From Nepenthes gracilis (Eukaryota > Streptophyta > Magnoliopsida > Caryophyllales > Nepenthaceae): DNA of 64,000 nucleotides. A model generated the notes under the pieces. That model did no database searches. It had not been told where the DNA came from and saw nothing but the letters and a program-made list of their open reading frames with translations. Location of the stretch: positions 8,046,371 to 8,110,370 of the forward strand of contig BSYO01000026.1 in assembly GCA_033239525.1 (NCBI GenBank), read 5' to 3'. Shown piece by piece: positions 1 through 11,154 of this stretch (its first letter is position 1; every line of letters begins with the position of its first letter). The translations under genes were made by a program, and so were the position numbers.

Positions 1-1696
1 CTCTTAATTCAGCACACATAGTGGGATTCGAAGAGTATTTCAAGGAGATCCTCTTGATTGAGCTAGGGGTAAGCATAAACTCATCCAAATCCAAATGGTG
101 GTGGATTGACCCAGAATCTGGAGAGTTAGGAACCGAAACATAATTCTGGGACTCAAGAGATTCATCCAAACATCCAGGGTCATCCGCCGGGCACGTTTGG
201 GATCCAAATTCAACAAATGAAGGAGCCAGCGCCGGCAATTCAGAGATAGTGGAATCTGGTAACAGGGGGACCGGCTGACCAGGAGTAGATTGGGAATCCA
301 AAATGGCCCCATTAGGTGATTTACAATCACCACCTCCAACATCATCGGATGAATGATGGTATGTAGACTCCAACTCACAGGAGGGAGGGTCCAGAACAGA
401 GGAACGGGTAAAAAACTTCGTGGGATAAACCAACCCAATGTTTGAGGGGCCTGGTTCATCTAGGACGGCCCCATTTGGGACAGAAACTGGATAAGGGTAA
501 TTTGGGCTAGTAAGAGCCAGCGAATCAGCAATTAGAAGGGCTGGATTTTCAATTACAGCCACAGAATCCGATTCAGCAGTTAGCACAGTAATTGGAGTCG
601 TGATTGGCTCCGGTTGGGGTAAGGCATCTGCAATCACAGAATCATGAAGATGGCCAGCAATACCATTCGAATCACTTGGAGGCAAAGATGCACGGCAATC
701 AGACTCCACATGATCCTCAGAATGAGGGCTTTCTTAAGGGACAGGGTTAGATAGCCCTGAGCCCAGAACCTTAGGATGAGAATTACCAGGAACTAACTTG
801 GACCGGCAATTAGTTTCCAGATGCCCAATCTGTTGGCATCGGGTGCATCGTGTAGGCATCCAGCTGTACGCCACATTCACCGAAACAACTTCGGTTGAGG
901 CAGAGCAAGGATGAACAGCAATGGAGCTGGGGAACGGACCATCCACACCGACTTCGATGCATATCCTTGCAAATGACAGATTTTCCATACGCGCTGTCTT
1001 GGGATCAATTTGAAGAGGAATCCCAATCCTACTGGCTAACCAGCACAGACCAGCACTCGACCACAATTCCAGTGGTATGTTCGACAGTTTAATACAAATT
1101 GGAAAGCGCTTGTGTTCGTCTTTTGATAGCTCCATTCCAGGCTTCCAACGTTTTAGGAAGATTGCTTTACCGGAGAAAATCCATGGACCGGCACGAATGA
1201 CTTTCTCCAACATTTCTTCAGACGGGAATCGGAAGAAAAAAAACCCGCCTTCATTTCCAGCAGATTGCTTGAGCCCAAATCAAGACCATAGCTTCATGGC
1301 AATTGCTTTAACAGCCGTGAAGTGTGGTGGAGAGTTAAGGAAATAGCCCACCAGAGTATAACTCCAAAACGAGTTTCCTTGTTCGATGACCTCTGCCGGA
1401 GGAGAAAGAGAACCATCGGGACACAGGGAATCCTGGAGAGGGAAGAAACGGATTTCAGAACTAAGCCCAGACCCAACCTTCTTCACAACCTCAGCCCATG
1501 AATGGGAGGACACATCGTAACCACCAGATTGGACGGGAGCACGTTTCAGGGACTCGGTCGAAACAGGGGCCTGAGAACAAGGTGAGGGAAGCTTTGAGGT
1601 CGAGTTTAACGGGGGCGAAATGGAGATTTGAGGAGAGGAGGTGTGGGTAAGGATGGGGGAGACGGACACCGGAGGGGGAGCAAGGGGTTCGGCCAT
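1..1696 (-). pseudogene. LINE ORF1 (DUF4283 + CCHC zinc knuckle), broken
   Basis: Nucleic-acid-binding ORF1 protein of an L1-like LINE; in this class it coats the element RNA. The start is placed at the ATG reading MAEPLAPPP (1696), which has a good plant context; an in-frame ATG also exists at 1765. A Pro/Ser-rich N-terminus is followed by a DUF4283-type core (AGNEGGFFFFRFPSEEMLEK through FARICIEVGVDGPF) and a CCHC knuckle with C-X2-C-X4-H-X4-C spacing (CTRCQQIGHLETNC). An acidic Ser/Pro-rich tail then runs off the window. All parts lie in one frame but are interrupted by a TGA near 1279 and a TAA near 735. The first sits where the homologous copy at 20-21.6 kb has Arg, consistent with a CGA-to-TGA change. 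Not expected to make a full protein. Confidence 0.8.
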
Positions 1697-1783
1697 GGAC
1701 GACGAAGAGCACCGCTGACAGAGAAGGGAGGAGCGTCCGTCAGAGACGGCAGAAACAAATTTCAAATTTGAAATTCGAAAACC

Positions 1784-1820
1784 TAGAGAGAAGTCAGAGC
1801 ACTTCTCTCTAGAGAGAAGT
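1784..1820. repeat. 5'-terminal palindrome of LINE A
   Basis: Imperfect inverted repeat built from AGAGAGAAGT and ACTTCTCTCT, with a second partial copy directly after it. The same structure occurs once at the 5' end of copies J (21575-21600), K (25866-25891) and H (51626-51651), so it marks the start of full-length members of this LINE family. It could form a hairpin at the RNA 5' end; a role in promoter activity or packaging is inference. Confidence 0.6.
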
Positions 1821-2266
1821 GCCCATGCATCTCCTGGCCATCCTGATTAGGATGCCCTTGTCGCTAAGGCCCAAAGAGATAGGGATGAGAGCATTGTCAA
1901 GGCCCTAAGAGTCCAGGAGGACAATGTTGCCCTCAAGTCTAAGTTGGTAGAGTTGAGAGAGGGGTTAGGGGGCTTGGAGGCTCGGGCCACCAGGGCTAAG
2001 CAATAGGTCGGAAAATTTTGAGGAAAAGTCGCCACGCTTGAAGCTGAGATGTTAGTCCACCTGCGTCTAGAGGAGGTGAGCTCACTGCTTAAGACTAGAG
2101 TTTGTGAGGGCGTCAACCTCTGCAGGCAGATTGTCTCCTTGATGTTACTCGACTTCCCTGTAGGTGTCCTCGACCCACTAAACAGTGTGACAATGGAGCG
2201 TGAGGTCTTAGTGTATTACTCCCAAGCCGGAGGGGAGCATCACCCTCCTAGTGCTCCCATGACTTA
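1821..2266 (+). pseudogene. Antisense ORF of Tat element 1, distal copy (coiled-coil C-terminal part)
   Basis: Plus-strand coding remnant, opposite to pol. The readable protein is heptad-rich (KAQRDRDESIVKALRVQEDN, then LKSKLVELREGLGGLEARA), followed by LRLEEVSSLLKTRVCEGVNL and FPVGVLDPLNS, ending AGGEHHPPSAPMT. Two in-frame TAG stops interrupt it near 2002-2022, and LINE A cuts off its start. The stretch from LEEV to FPVG matches the ORF at 3105-3437 and the minus-strand ORF at 40.5-41.4 kb in Tat element 2. Extra antisense ORFs between pol and the 3' LTR are known in Tat-lineage elements; their function is unknown. After the stop an AT-rich stretch with GTAATTGTAAATTG and AATACAAAG could be its 3' UTR. 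Confidence 0.55.
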
Positions 2267-2617
2267 GTTTTGGGCTTTCTTGTTTTGTTTTTTTGCATTG
2301 TAATTGTAAATTGAACTTGATTAATACAAAGTTTGTTTCATTAATGTATCGAGTACTATGACTTTGCCTGGCTTTCCTCTTTCTCTCCATTATTTTTTTA
2401 TTCTATGCCAGCCAGTCGGCCGACTTGTTGTACTTGCATGGTTTGGCTAGTCGTACCAGTTTTTTAACCGTTACAAACTGGTTATTCCATGGCATGATGT
2501 CTGTCCTCGCATGCTGCAGGCGGGTTTAATTCGGTAAAGACACGCGTCGCTTCTAACAAAAGTGACGCGACATTTTGGACCCCTCTGTGACGCCATTTTT
2601 GGCAGGAGAATTCTGCC

Positions 2618-2625
2618 TATATAAA
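2618..2625 (+). promoter_or_regulatory. TATA box upstream of the antisense ORF
   Basis: TATATAAA in the context CCTATATAAACGAGG, about 60 bases before the ATG at 2684. The leader between them (CATTTCATTGC, CTCCGTTGTCTCTCTACC) is pyrimidine-rich like a plant 5' UTR. This suggests the antisense ORF has its own promoter, independent of the LTR. Assigned on sequence and position only. Confidence 0.5.
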
Positions 2626-2683
2626 CGAGGCATCCCCTACAATTCATTTCATTGCTTGACTCCGTTGTCTCTCTACCTTCATC

Positions 2684-3437
2684 ATGGCCGACGAGAATAT
2701 GATTGATATTCTCATCTTGTTTGGCTTTGGGAAAGAGGTGTCCTTTCCTCCTATGCCAGAATCCTCCTCCAAAGGAGAGAGTAGTGATAGGAGAACTCGG
2801 TCTAAGACTAGCGATGGGGACTCTGCTCATGTGGATGCAGACGAGGAGTGGAACCATCCAAGCCATCCACGTCTCTATCCCCAAGGTGCCCCGAGGACTA
2901 CCACACTCCAAGGGTCTGTTGGCCATTCTCGTTAGGTATGCCTACTTAGTTGTGTAGAGGCATAGTTGACCGTTTGTCCTTTTCCTTTGCTAACTCCTTT
3001 TTTTTTCACTTTCTTAGTCAGCAAGGAGGTCTTGTGAGTTGGACGAGTTCCTATGATTACAGGGAGACAAGATCGCCTGCATGATGCAAGCTTAGGTTGA
3101 TCTCGTGGCCGAAGACATGGAGCATCGCGCCAATGCTACGGTTAGGGAGGCGCTACAGAGTCAGGCGCGAGCCAACTATCTTGACCAGGCCCAGACAGAA
3201 TCTGAAGCCAGGCTGCAGGTGCTTTTCGGCTCTCATGCTCAGGACATGGAGAGGATAGTGGCTCTCAAGGGAAAGTTGAGGTCGAGGTTTCATCCTGAAG
3301 AGGTGGCTCATGCCCTAAAGGAGCGGTTTTCGGCCGGGATCGACTTCAACCGGAGGATAGTTTCTCCAGCAGATCACCATTTTCCAGTCAGTTTTCTAGA
3401 TTTGAGGAATGTTAGCGCCTCCCTCAATCAGAGCTAG
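2684..3437 (+). pseudogene. Antisense ORF of Tat element 1, proximal copy, probably two exons
   Basis: Starts at ATG 2684 (MADENMIDILILFGFGKE, then an acidic Ser/Arg-rich stretch). A probable intron of about 85 bases runs from GTTAGGTATG near 2931 to a T-rich tract ending TTTCTTAG at 3017. The second exon, partly broken by in-frame stops, contains the coiled coil EDMEHRANATVREALQSQAR to ALKGKLRSRFHPEEVAHAL, then FSAGIDFNRRIVSP and FPVSFLDL. That C-terminal block aligns by eye with the copy at 1821-2266 and with the antisense ORF of element 2. It converges on pol. A structural or RNA-binding role is only a guess; no catalytic motif is visible. Confidence 0.55.
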
Positions 3438-3769
3438 GATATCTGATCGGTCGTGGCCAGAGGCCTATGCCGCATCCTCCAAGGGACCCTTTGTCCTCGA
3501 GAAGCTATCAGGACAAGTCATAATAACTCATTGAATGTGTGGCATTGTATAAACTTCTTGTGTATGAGCATATTCTTTATTAGTTGGATTGTGTTTTTGT
3601 ATCAAGTTGTGGTGTCCAGGTTATCATTCTGGGTGCCTTGCCTTGTGTTGGAGTATTTATTCTCTCACATTTTGTCCCAATTTATCGATCGTTGTAGACT
3701 GACTGCGTTGTCTCCTGCAGAAGGAGGTCATTGCGCGTGTGCCGTGTAAGCCTCCTAAGGTTTGTGTTC

Positions 3770-4060
3770 GACCGCCAATGGGCCACTTGCGATGGAACCA
3801 AGGTTTCATCTGACCACTTATGGGCCACCTGATATGGGGTTAAGGTTTAATTCGACCACTTATGAGCCGCTTGATATGGGATCAAGGTTTAATTTGACCA
3901 CTTACGGGTCGCTTGGTATCAGACTAAGGTTTAATTTGACTACTTACAGCGCGCTTAGTATGGGGCCAATATTTAATTTGACCACTTACAGGCCGCTTAG
4001 TAGGGACCAATGTTAAGTGGGCCGCTTGGTATGAGACTAAGGTTTAGGCACAAGCGAGTG
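3770..4060. repeat. 42-bp tandem repeat array, 5-7 units
   Basis: Unit starts fall at 3770, 3812, 3854, 3896, 3938 and 3980, exactly 42 bases apart, each containing GACCACTTA...GGCCGCTTGATATG...AAGGTTTAATTT; the last units are shortened. Because 42 is a multiple of three, one plus-strand frame reads a 14-residue repeat (TTYGxLxMGxRFNL), but no start context or family supports a protein. It lies between the integrase and the antisense ORF. Tat element 2 has its own tandem repeats in the same relative place (39.8-40.4 kb). Confidence 0.85.
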
Positions 4061-4289
4061 AAGATTTGCTTGATTTAGGAGCAGTCTAGGTCGTCTATAC
4101 TCATGCAACCTACACTAAAGCATACATATGGAAAAAAGAGAAAAAACATAGTCATAACGTGTAAAAAAGGAAAGCATATTTTATTAATACGTGGATGTCA
4201 TTACAAATAGACTTGTGATCATACATGTGACCTACCTGGGCCACGTGTGACCTTTCACTAGAAGTAGCGCTTTAAGTGGATTGCTTTTC
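4061..4289. other. Non-coding tail of Tat element 1 pol region
   Basis: Short stretch between the repeat array and the integrase C-terminus. No ORF, repeat or signal recognised. Confidence 0.5.
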
Positions 4290-5620
4290 ACGTTCGTGGA
4301 ACCAACTTACCATTTTGGGTTTGGAGTTTATATATTTAGTTCCACAGAACAGATAAGATGAGGAACGGACCTTCCAAATTCGGGGAGAGCTTATTCTTGT
4401 TGGCTATTTTGCCCGTGGCCTTGATGCTTTACAAGACAAGGTCTCCAACTTCAAATTGCTACACTTTTATTTTCTTATTGTAATAGCAGGTGACTCGCTG
4501 TTGATAGGTGGTTGTGCGCATTCTGGCACCATCACGGGCTTCCTCTAACAAGTCTAGGTGTTCCATGATCTTCTGGAAGTTGCCTAGTGTGTCGAAGGCT
4601 TTGACCCTGAGACTAGGGAGCCTGAACTCAACCAATATCACAGCCTCAGTCCCGTAGTAGAGACTGAAAGGTATCTTATGGGTGGGTTCTTGGGAGTTGT
4701 CTAGTACGACCACAACACAGAGGGCAATTTGTCGACCCAGGAGTCCCCTATGTTCTCCAGTTTGTCTTTAGACCATACAATAGCGTCTAATTGGTGACTT
4801 CTACTTGTTCGTTGGCTTGGTGTAATACTTGGTGAAACACTTTCCAAAAAATTGGGTTTTATTGTCAGTCACAATGGCCTCAGGAACACTAAATCTGCTT
4901 ACTATACTCTTGCAGACAAATTCCATAGCATTATGCTTTGTGATCTTGGCTAGTGGGATGACTTTAACCCACTTAGTGAAGTAGTCTATATCCGCAATGA
5001 TGAACTTCCGTTGATTGGTCACAATGGGAAATGGGCTGAGAATGTCGAGCCCTCATTGCGCGAACGACCAAGGTGCCTGAAGGACTCTTAGCTCTGTCGA
5101 CAGCTGGTGGTGAAGATTGCCATGAAGCTAATGATTTTCATACCTCTTGATAAATTCCAGGGCATCCTCTTCATTGTCGGCAAGAAATACCCTTGACGGA
5201 TCACCTTGAATGCCAGGTTCTTGCCACCAATGTACGACCCACAGATGTCGAGGTGGATTTCCCTCAAAGCATATTCGGCCTCTTCCGGAGTTAGTCACCA
5301 GAGGTATGGAGTTGAGTATCTTTGGTGATATAATTTCTTATCGACTATAGTGTACTAGCCAGCCGTCTTCTTGATCTGCTTAGCTACATTTGGGTTCTTC
5401 GACAGGGAACCATCAGCGAGATATCTCTAGTAGAGCGACATCCAGTTCTTGCAGTCAGAGACCTGCATTGCTTCATGTTCCTCCATACTAGGAGTGCTGA
5501 AGACCTTCCGCATGTCTTTCGAATATTGTTTTGAATTTTTGGCCGTCCTGTTCTTACGAGACGGGCGGCCTTCCAATTTTCAGTCTTGGGGACATGGACC
5601 AGGTTGAGCATGTCGAACCT
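4290..5620 (-). pseudogene. Tat element 1 integrase (degenerate)
   Basis: Integrase inserts the cDNA into host DNA. Reading down the minus strand: a decayed linker and zinc-binding region (about 5040-5610), then the catalytic core at 4801-5022 with RKFIIADIDYFTKWVKVIPL and IVTDNKTQFFGK (second catalytic Asp in TDN). The C-terminal region at 4459-4713 has KIPFSLYYGTEAVILVEF, LDLLEEARDGARMR and YQQRVTCYYNKK, which is the hallmark of the Tat integrase tail, followed by a decayed QFEVGDLVL. Several frameshifts and stops separate the blocks, so no protein is made. It follows directly after the second RNase H. Confidence 0.8.
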
Positions 5621-6279
5621 CTAGATCGCGCCTTTCGCTTTAGCAAAGTATTTGGCCAAGAGAGGGTTGGTTGCTTCGAAGCTTCCGTTGATCTGGTTGA
5701 CGACTAGCTTTGAGTCATTGTAGATAGTCAAACGCTCAGTCGTGGACTCTTTGGCTAGTGGGAATCCAGCTAGTAGGGCTTCATACTCCATGACATTATT
5801 GGTGGCCAAAAAATTAAGCTTTAGTGAGTACTTCACCTCAAATCGGTCTGGGGTCCTTAGGACCACTCCAGCCCTACTGCCTAAGTTGACGAGCCGTCTA
5901 CATTAAGGACACAATTTGGCACTTCAGAATGATCATCATGCCGTCAACGCAGTGTGCATCGATGATTCGGGTCGTTTTGACGATGAAGTCAGCCAATGTC
6001 TGCCCTTTGATGGTTGGCCTAGCCTAGAACTAAATGTCAAACTCTCCCAACTTGATAGTGCACTTAACTAGTCATCCCGAGACATTAGGCTTTTGAAGGA
6101 TGCTTTTCAGCGGTTGATTGGTCAGGATGATTATATGATGAGCCTGGAAATATGGCTTCAACTTCTTAGCTGAGAAGACGAGCGTCAAAGCAAGCTTTTC
6201 AGCGTGTGGATAGCGAGTCTTAGCATCGGTCAACGTCTTGCTCACATAGTAGACCGGCCGTTGTGCACTAGAATCCTGG
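5621..6279 (-). pseudogene. Tat element 1 tandem RNase H domains
   Basis: Two RNase H domains in series. The first (about 6072-6279) is the usual RT-linked domain with SAQRPVYYVSKTLTDAKTRY, PHAEKLAL and LKPYFQAHHIIILTNQPL. The second (5621-5866) reads VLRTPDRFEVKYSLKLNFLA, TNNVMEYEALLAG and TIYNDSKLVVNQINGSFEA, the archaeal-type extra RNase H that defines the Tat branch. The linker (about 5870-6070) has recognisable remnants (GEFDI, IKGQTLADFIVK) broken by stops. The 5' end of the first domain is cut by insertion of LTR X at 6280; its missing upstream part resumes at 11888 on the other side of that insertion. Confidence 0.8.
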
Positions 6280-7488
6280 TATAAGGTAGCGGTATCTGAA
6301 ACATAGTTTATCCTAGTAATTAATTGGTAAAATAAGGTTCTGGATAAGTAAAAATTAAGAAAAGTGAAAAATTGCCTTAGTACAACAAACAGCAGATCTA
6401 GGCTCATTACTGGCTCGAGCCTAACAGCGAGCGAAAAAATAGAGTGATTTGAAAAGGGGCTCGCATGCAGCTCGCTCAAGCGAGATGGAGTGCACCATTT
6501 CCAGTATAGGTGTGCTCGTCGCGTGCTTGTTGGGCACTCGAGTGCAAATTTGATTTTTTCCACCGACCTGACTTTGTTTTTTGTAATAAAAAGGGAAGGG
6601 GGACAGAGAACTAGGCACGACCACGAAGAGCAGCAAGGAGGAAGGAGGAGAAAGAAATGGGAAAGGGGTTCTTCGCCAATTTTGATCCAATCAGAGTAAG
6701 GAAAATAGTAGATCAGGCGAAGGCAAGTGTATCTCAGACATTATTTTTCATTTTTACCACTTTTTAATATCTCTATATTGATATTTATGCTCTAAAATCT
6801 TGTTCCTCCATGATTTATGCAAATCAAGCATGTTTCTCTTAATTATTCAGATAGATTTCATATTTACCCATATGTATTGTGATATATGGTTTCGATTTTA
6901 TAAATAAACATGTGTTTGGTGTCCGATTTAAGTCTGGAAGCTTTGTGTGAAGCCCTAGAATGAAAATTAGGGATTTGGTATTTAAAATCTTTAAATCTTG
7001 ACATCTAAATATTGGTTTGTAAAAGGTTATTACTCATGCTATGATTTTTATCTGAAAAATTTACATAATACTGTACTATACGTTACTGTGGATAATAAGA
7101 AGAAAGATGTTTTCGATTCTATTAATTAGGACCTAATATTGATATACGGTCAGGTAAGATTCTCGGGCATGCTTTAGAATGTTACTGTAGTAATCGATGA
7201 TAACTCCGTCCATATAGTTATACGTGGTCTGACCTTCCTCAGGGCGTTAGCATAGAGGGTAGAATTTGTGTTTGACCTGAATTCGGGAGGTAATTTTGTA
7301 ACTAATCCCACTAGAAGGGATATCTCCGTTCTGTTTCTTGCATTTGATTGTATGTGTAACACAATCTATCTTCGATTATTCGTCCCCTTAACTGGTAGGG
7401 TCTACTAGTGTGGTCTTTCGAATAGTAAAGTTAGATTTTTAGAACTTACAGAGTCTGATACCAGTTTTTTATTTTTGATACCTGTTAT

Positions 7489-8668
7489 TCTTCCCAAATC
7501 CGTTTTTAAGGCAATTGATCGCATCTTGCGACATTTCCTTTGGAACGGATTTTCAGATGGCAGAGTCAATGCTAAAGTGGCTTGGCATGACTTATGTTGC
7601 CCCAAAGCTGAAGGAGGGTTGGGCGTCAAGAACCTGATTGATCAGAATAAGGCTCTTAACTGCAAATTTCTTTGGCGCCTCTTATCTAAAGATCCGAATT
7701 CTGCTTGAACTTCATGGATTTACAAAAACAGAATCAAAGACCGGTGCATTTGGACCATTAAAGTGCCGGCATCGGCCCCTTGGAGTTGGCGCAAAATTAT
7801 GAAGCTTCGGCTTTTTATGCGTGCCTACTCTGTCAAGGACATTGGGGATGGCTCTGATACCTTCCGTTGGCACGATAACTGGCACCCTCTTGGCCCCCTG
7901 AGCGAAGTGAGCTCTAACCGAACCCGCCTTGTCTCCGGTCTCCATTGGGATGTGAAGGTCGACGCCATTATCAGGGACAACAAATGGAACTGGCCTAACC
8001 CATTTGACACGGAGGTGTCCCACCTTGCTTTGAATATGCCGAACAACCCTCCATGCAGCATTCAAAAAGACTCATTGAGATGGGTCGGGGCTCGTAACGG
8101 CATTTTCTCGACTAAGTTTGCATACTCTCTCCTCCATCCCCCCAAACCTAATGTGTGTTGGGCTCATCTAGTGTGGGGCCCATCCCATATTCCCTCACAC
8201 GCATTTACCCTTTGGCTTGCCGTTCAGGGCAGATTGAATACCATTGACCGTCTTCATTACATCCCTAACATCTCACCTACATGCACTCTTTGCACCACGG
8301 GCGATGAAGACCACGACCACCTTTTCTTCTCCTGCCCTTTCTCTAGAACCTTATGGAATAATATCCAAAGACATGCTGGTATCCACTGGCCATTCCATGC
8401 CTGGCATCAAAATATTTCATGGGCTGCCTCCCGTTGGAAAGGAAAAAATCTCTTGGCTGTCTCTAAATGCTTGTCTCTAGCCGCCACGGTTTACGTCATT
8501 TGGAAGGAGCGAAATAATCGGATTTTCTAAAAATCTCCTCCCCTTGATTCCTCTCGCCTCTCTTCCATGGTAGTCGATGTTGTGATGCTGAAACTAATGA
8601 CCAGCGCGGCTCCAAATAGGGCTGATTATCGGGCGACTCGGATTCGGTGGGGGATAAAAAAAAAATGA
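7489..8668 (+). pseudogene. LINE B ORF2 C-terminal fragment (RT end + zf-RVT)
   Basis: C-terminal end of the LINE polyprotein. It reads AIDRILRHFLWNGFSDG, GGLGVKNLIDQNKALNCK, then PWSWRKIMKLRLFMRAY and the zf-RVT domain with CTLCTTGDEDHDHLFFSC (C-X2-C...H...C). All of it lies in one frame but has a TGA at 7706-7708, where LINE G has Trp-type sequence, and a TAA at 8528-8530, where LINE G has Gln. Both fit single transitions. After the second stop the frame continues to 8668, ending RIRWGIKKK. The endonuclease and RT catalytic core are missing because the copy is 5'-truncated. Confidence 0.85.
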
Positions 8669-11154
8669 GGCTCTTTCCTGCCTTGCCTCCTAGATGCCTT
8701 CCCCTGGATGGGTTATCTGTTATTGGTGATGCTTCTCCCCTTAGAATCTGTAAATCTTAATTCTCGAGGGTTTGTTCTGTTTGGTTGATCCCTGCTTGCC
8801 GGTGTCATCCTCTACGGGTTGATTATAAGATCTGGTTTTTTTATTTTTGTTCCCCCCCATCAGCCCTGTCTCCCCCACCCCCAAAAAAAAAAACAAAAAT
8901 GCTTGATTGATTCTGGATCGTGCCTCTTCTCTGTCTGGCACTTTTGCTCGGATCCTTCTTTCTGCTGTGCTCGTGGTGGTTCCTGTTGGCTGACTCGATT
9001 TCCCATTGTGTTGGGTGGTGCTGTTGGATTGGATTGGTCGGGTGCTTCCTGTAATTATGGATTTGGGGTTGCTCTGGATTTCAAGCAGATGTCCTCCTGT
9101 AGCTAATTGTACATATGACCTGCTCTGTGGGGTATGTTATGTTGGTCTTGATCTGTTAGGACTTTGACTTGGCTAGGTTTATATTGTGTAGCATTCTGGA
9201 ATCGGATCTGTGTGGGATCTGAAATCTGCTGTTACTTCATTGGTCTGTCTATTGTGATGGCTCGCTGGCAAAATTCTGTTGTGGTGAATTGCTGTGTAGG
9301 CGTTGTTGGGTTTGTATGCTGATGTTGGGGTTGGGATGATGCCGGTTTAGCTGGGTCGGCCTACCTTTGGTGGTTCGGTGTGGGACGATGTCTATTTCAT
9401 GTAGTGCGGACTTGTCTGCTATATACTGATATAAAAGGATTGAGATGTCATCGGTTTCCTGGTTCCCTGGTGCTGCAGTCTGCTATCTCCTTTGCTGAAG
9501 CCAATGCATGTTTACTCCTCTTTTTGGAACTGGCTGTGCCTCTGCTGTATTGATGTAGCTGTTGCTGGTTATCTGATGGGCTTTTGCAGTGGTGAGTTAG
9601 GATGTAGTATATGTCGATAGCTGGGTTGATCTTGTTGTTGGTGGAGTGTATCGTTGGCTGCTAATTGATTTTGAGCAGCTACTGATGCACATGATGCTGT
9701 AAAGCCTTCCTTTGCTGAATATAGACTGTATCTGAAATGCTGGTTGGAGCAGCTGTTGAGTAAGCTTGGATCTCTTGCTATGATGGTAATGAGATCTGAT
9801 CTTGTTGAGGGTGGAATGGTTTGTTGGCCACTTCTTGCTGTTGAAGAGCAGCATCTGAAGTAGAAGATGCACTGGTGATGTGAAAAAGCAGCTCCTGATG
9901 CTGCCAATGATGGTTGATCATGGGTGCCGATGATGCCAATCTCTCCTTTGCTGCCGTTCTCTGCTTGATGTTGGGCTGATCATGAATGGAAGAATGAGGC
10001 TTGTTGCAGCAGTTGCCTGGGATCGGATATATTTTGCTGTTGGTGGGGTTTTTCTGTGCAGGGTTTGCTTGCTATCATTGAAGCGGTGTGGGATGTGAAG
10101 CAGGATTATGCTGAACTGCATTGGATTCCTATGGCCTTGAACACGGGCTGATAGGCCGATTGTGCTTCTGGGAGGATGTGGCTGATTCTGTTTGAGCCGA
10201 AGTTAATGAAGATGCGCCCTGCCTGCTCTCTCATGAGATCACATGCTGTCCGAAGTTTGCTGTCATTTGGTTTGCTGAAGCAGGTATTTCTGGGATGGTG
10301 AATGGAGCCAGATCGCAGGTATTTCTGACGCTGGTTGAATAACAGCGGGTGGACTTGGGATGAGTTTGATTTTCCTTCTGGTGGATGGTCATATCCTGCA
10401 TTTCTTTTGATGCTGATCTATTGCTCCTGATGTGGATGGTGCTGTGTAGCCGGGCTGCTTTGTGGACGATGCTGAGTGCTCTGATGATGCTACTATGTGG
10501 ACTCTGTCCTTGGTTCGGTTACTGCTGTGGTAGGAGCTGGTTGGGTTCTTGCTACACCCCGATGATTGTGTAGATTTTGTTGCGAAGCCCTCTACGTAGC
10601 TGAAGCTGGAATGGCTGTTCATGGTTTTGGATTCCGACTGCTGTGCTCTTGAGTGGGCATGTGAAGGGCGGGCCGGCCTTGCTACTGATGGTTTCGCTGG
10701 TTGTTTGCGGACAGTGACAGCTTTGAAATTAGTGGCACTTCCTTTGCTGATCGATGCTGATTTGATGGAAACTTCTTGATTGTGCAACTGATATTTGCTG
10801 TTCTATGCGCTCCTTGCTGTTGGAAAATTTGGGTGCTTTGGGTTGCCGGCAGATCCGGTTTGATGTAGTAAGTTACTGCGAGGTGAACGGATGGTTGTTC
10901 CGGTCTCCTCGGGAGTAACCTTATTGCTTTTGATTTTGTATAATGACAGTGTTATTTTTTTTTCTTTTTTCTGTTAGATAGTTCCCCTTATGGTTTTTTG
11001 GAGGACCTCTCTGATGTACCAGCTACTCGGGGTATGCGCAAACATTTTATGTTCTAACTCCAAGTCAAAAAATTTGAAGTTATAACATAATTTTTGTAAA
11101 TTTTTTTCCATTAATCCAAAATACACACTTACTTACCAAAAAAAAAAAGAAAAA
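7489..11154 (+). mobile_element. LINE B, 5'-truncated
   Basis: Begins inside the RT C-terminal region and ends in the family 3' tail. The tail has a stem of about 19 bp (TTATGTTCTAACTCCAAGT at 11047-11065 with its partner at 11072-11090), then ACTTACTTACC(A)11. Target duplication GATACCTGTTAT (7477-7488) versus GATACCTATTAT (11155-11166), one mismatch. After the coding part (to 8668) there is a 2.4-kb 3' UTR. Long frames in it and on its opposite strand have no recognisable domains and I treat them as non-coding. Confidence 0.85.

Larger units (their letters stand above)
1..1820 (-). mobile_element. LINE A, L1-like non-LTR retrotransposon, 5' part
   Basis: Minus-strand LINE whose 5' end lies near 1820 and whose 3' part runs off the left edge of the window. 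It carries an ORF1 with a DUF4283-type domain and a CCHC knuckle, and it begins with the palindrome (about 1784-1820) also seen at the 5' ends of copies J, K and H. It sits next to plus-strand coiled-coil coding sequence that belongs to the antisense ORF of the surrounding Tat element, so it is inserted there. The target duplication cannot be checked because the 3' end is outside the window. Confidence 0.8.

Noticed and set aside
3762..4016. The 84-codon frame with 14-residue repeats as a repeat protein
   Set aside because: It is produced by the 42-bp DNA repeat whose period is a multiple of three; no start context, family or equivalent in Tat element 2.
8819..10787. Several open frames of 60-130 codons on both strands downstream of LINE B ORF2
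   Set aside because: They lie in the LINE 3' UTR, have no recognisable domains, overlap on opposite strands, and similar frames appear in other 3' UTR copies by composition alone.
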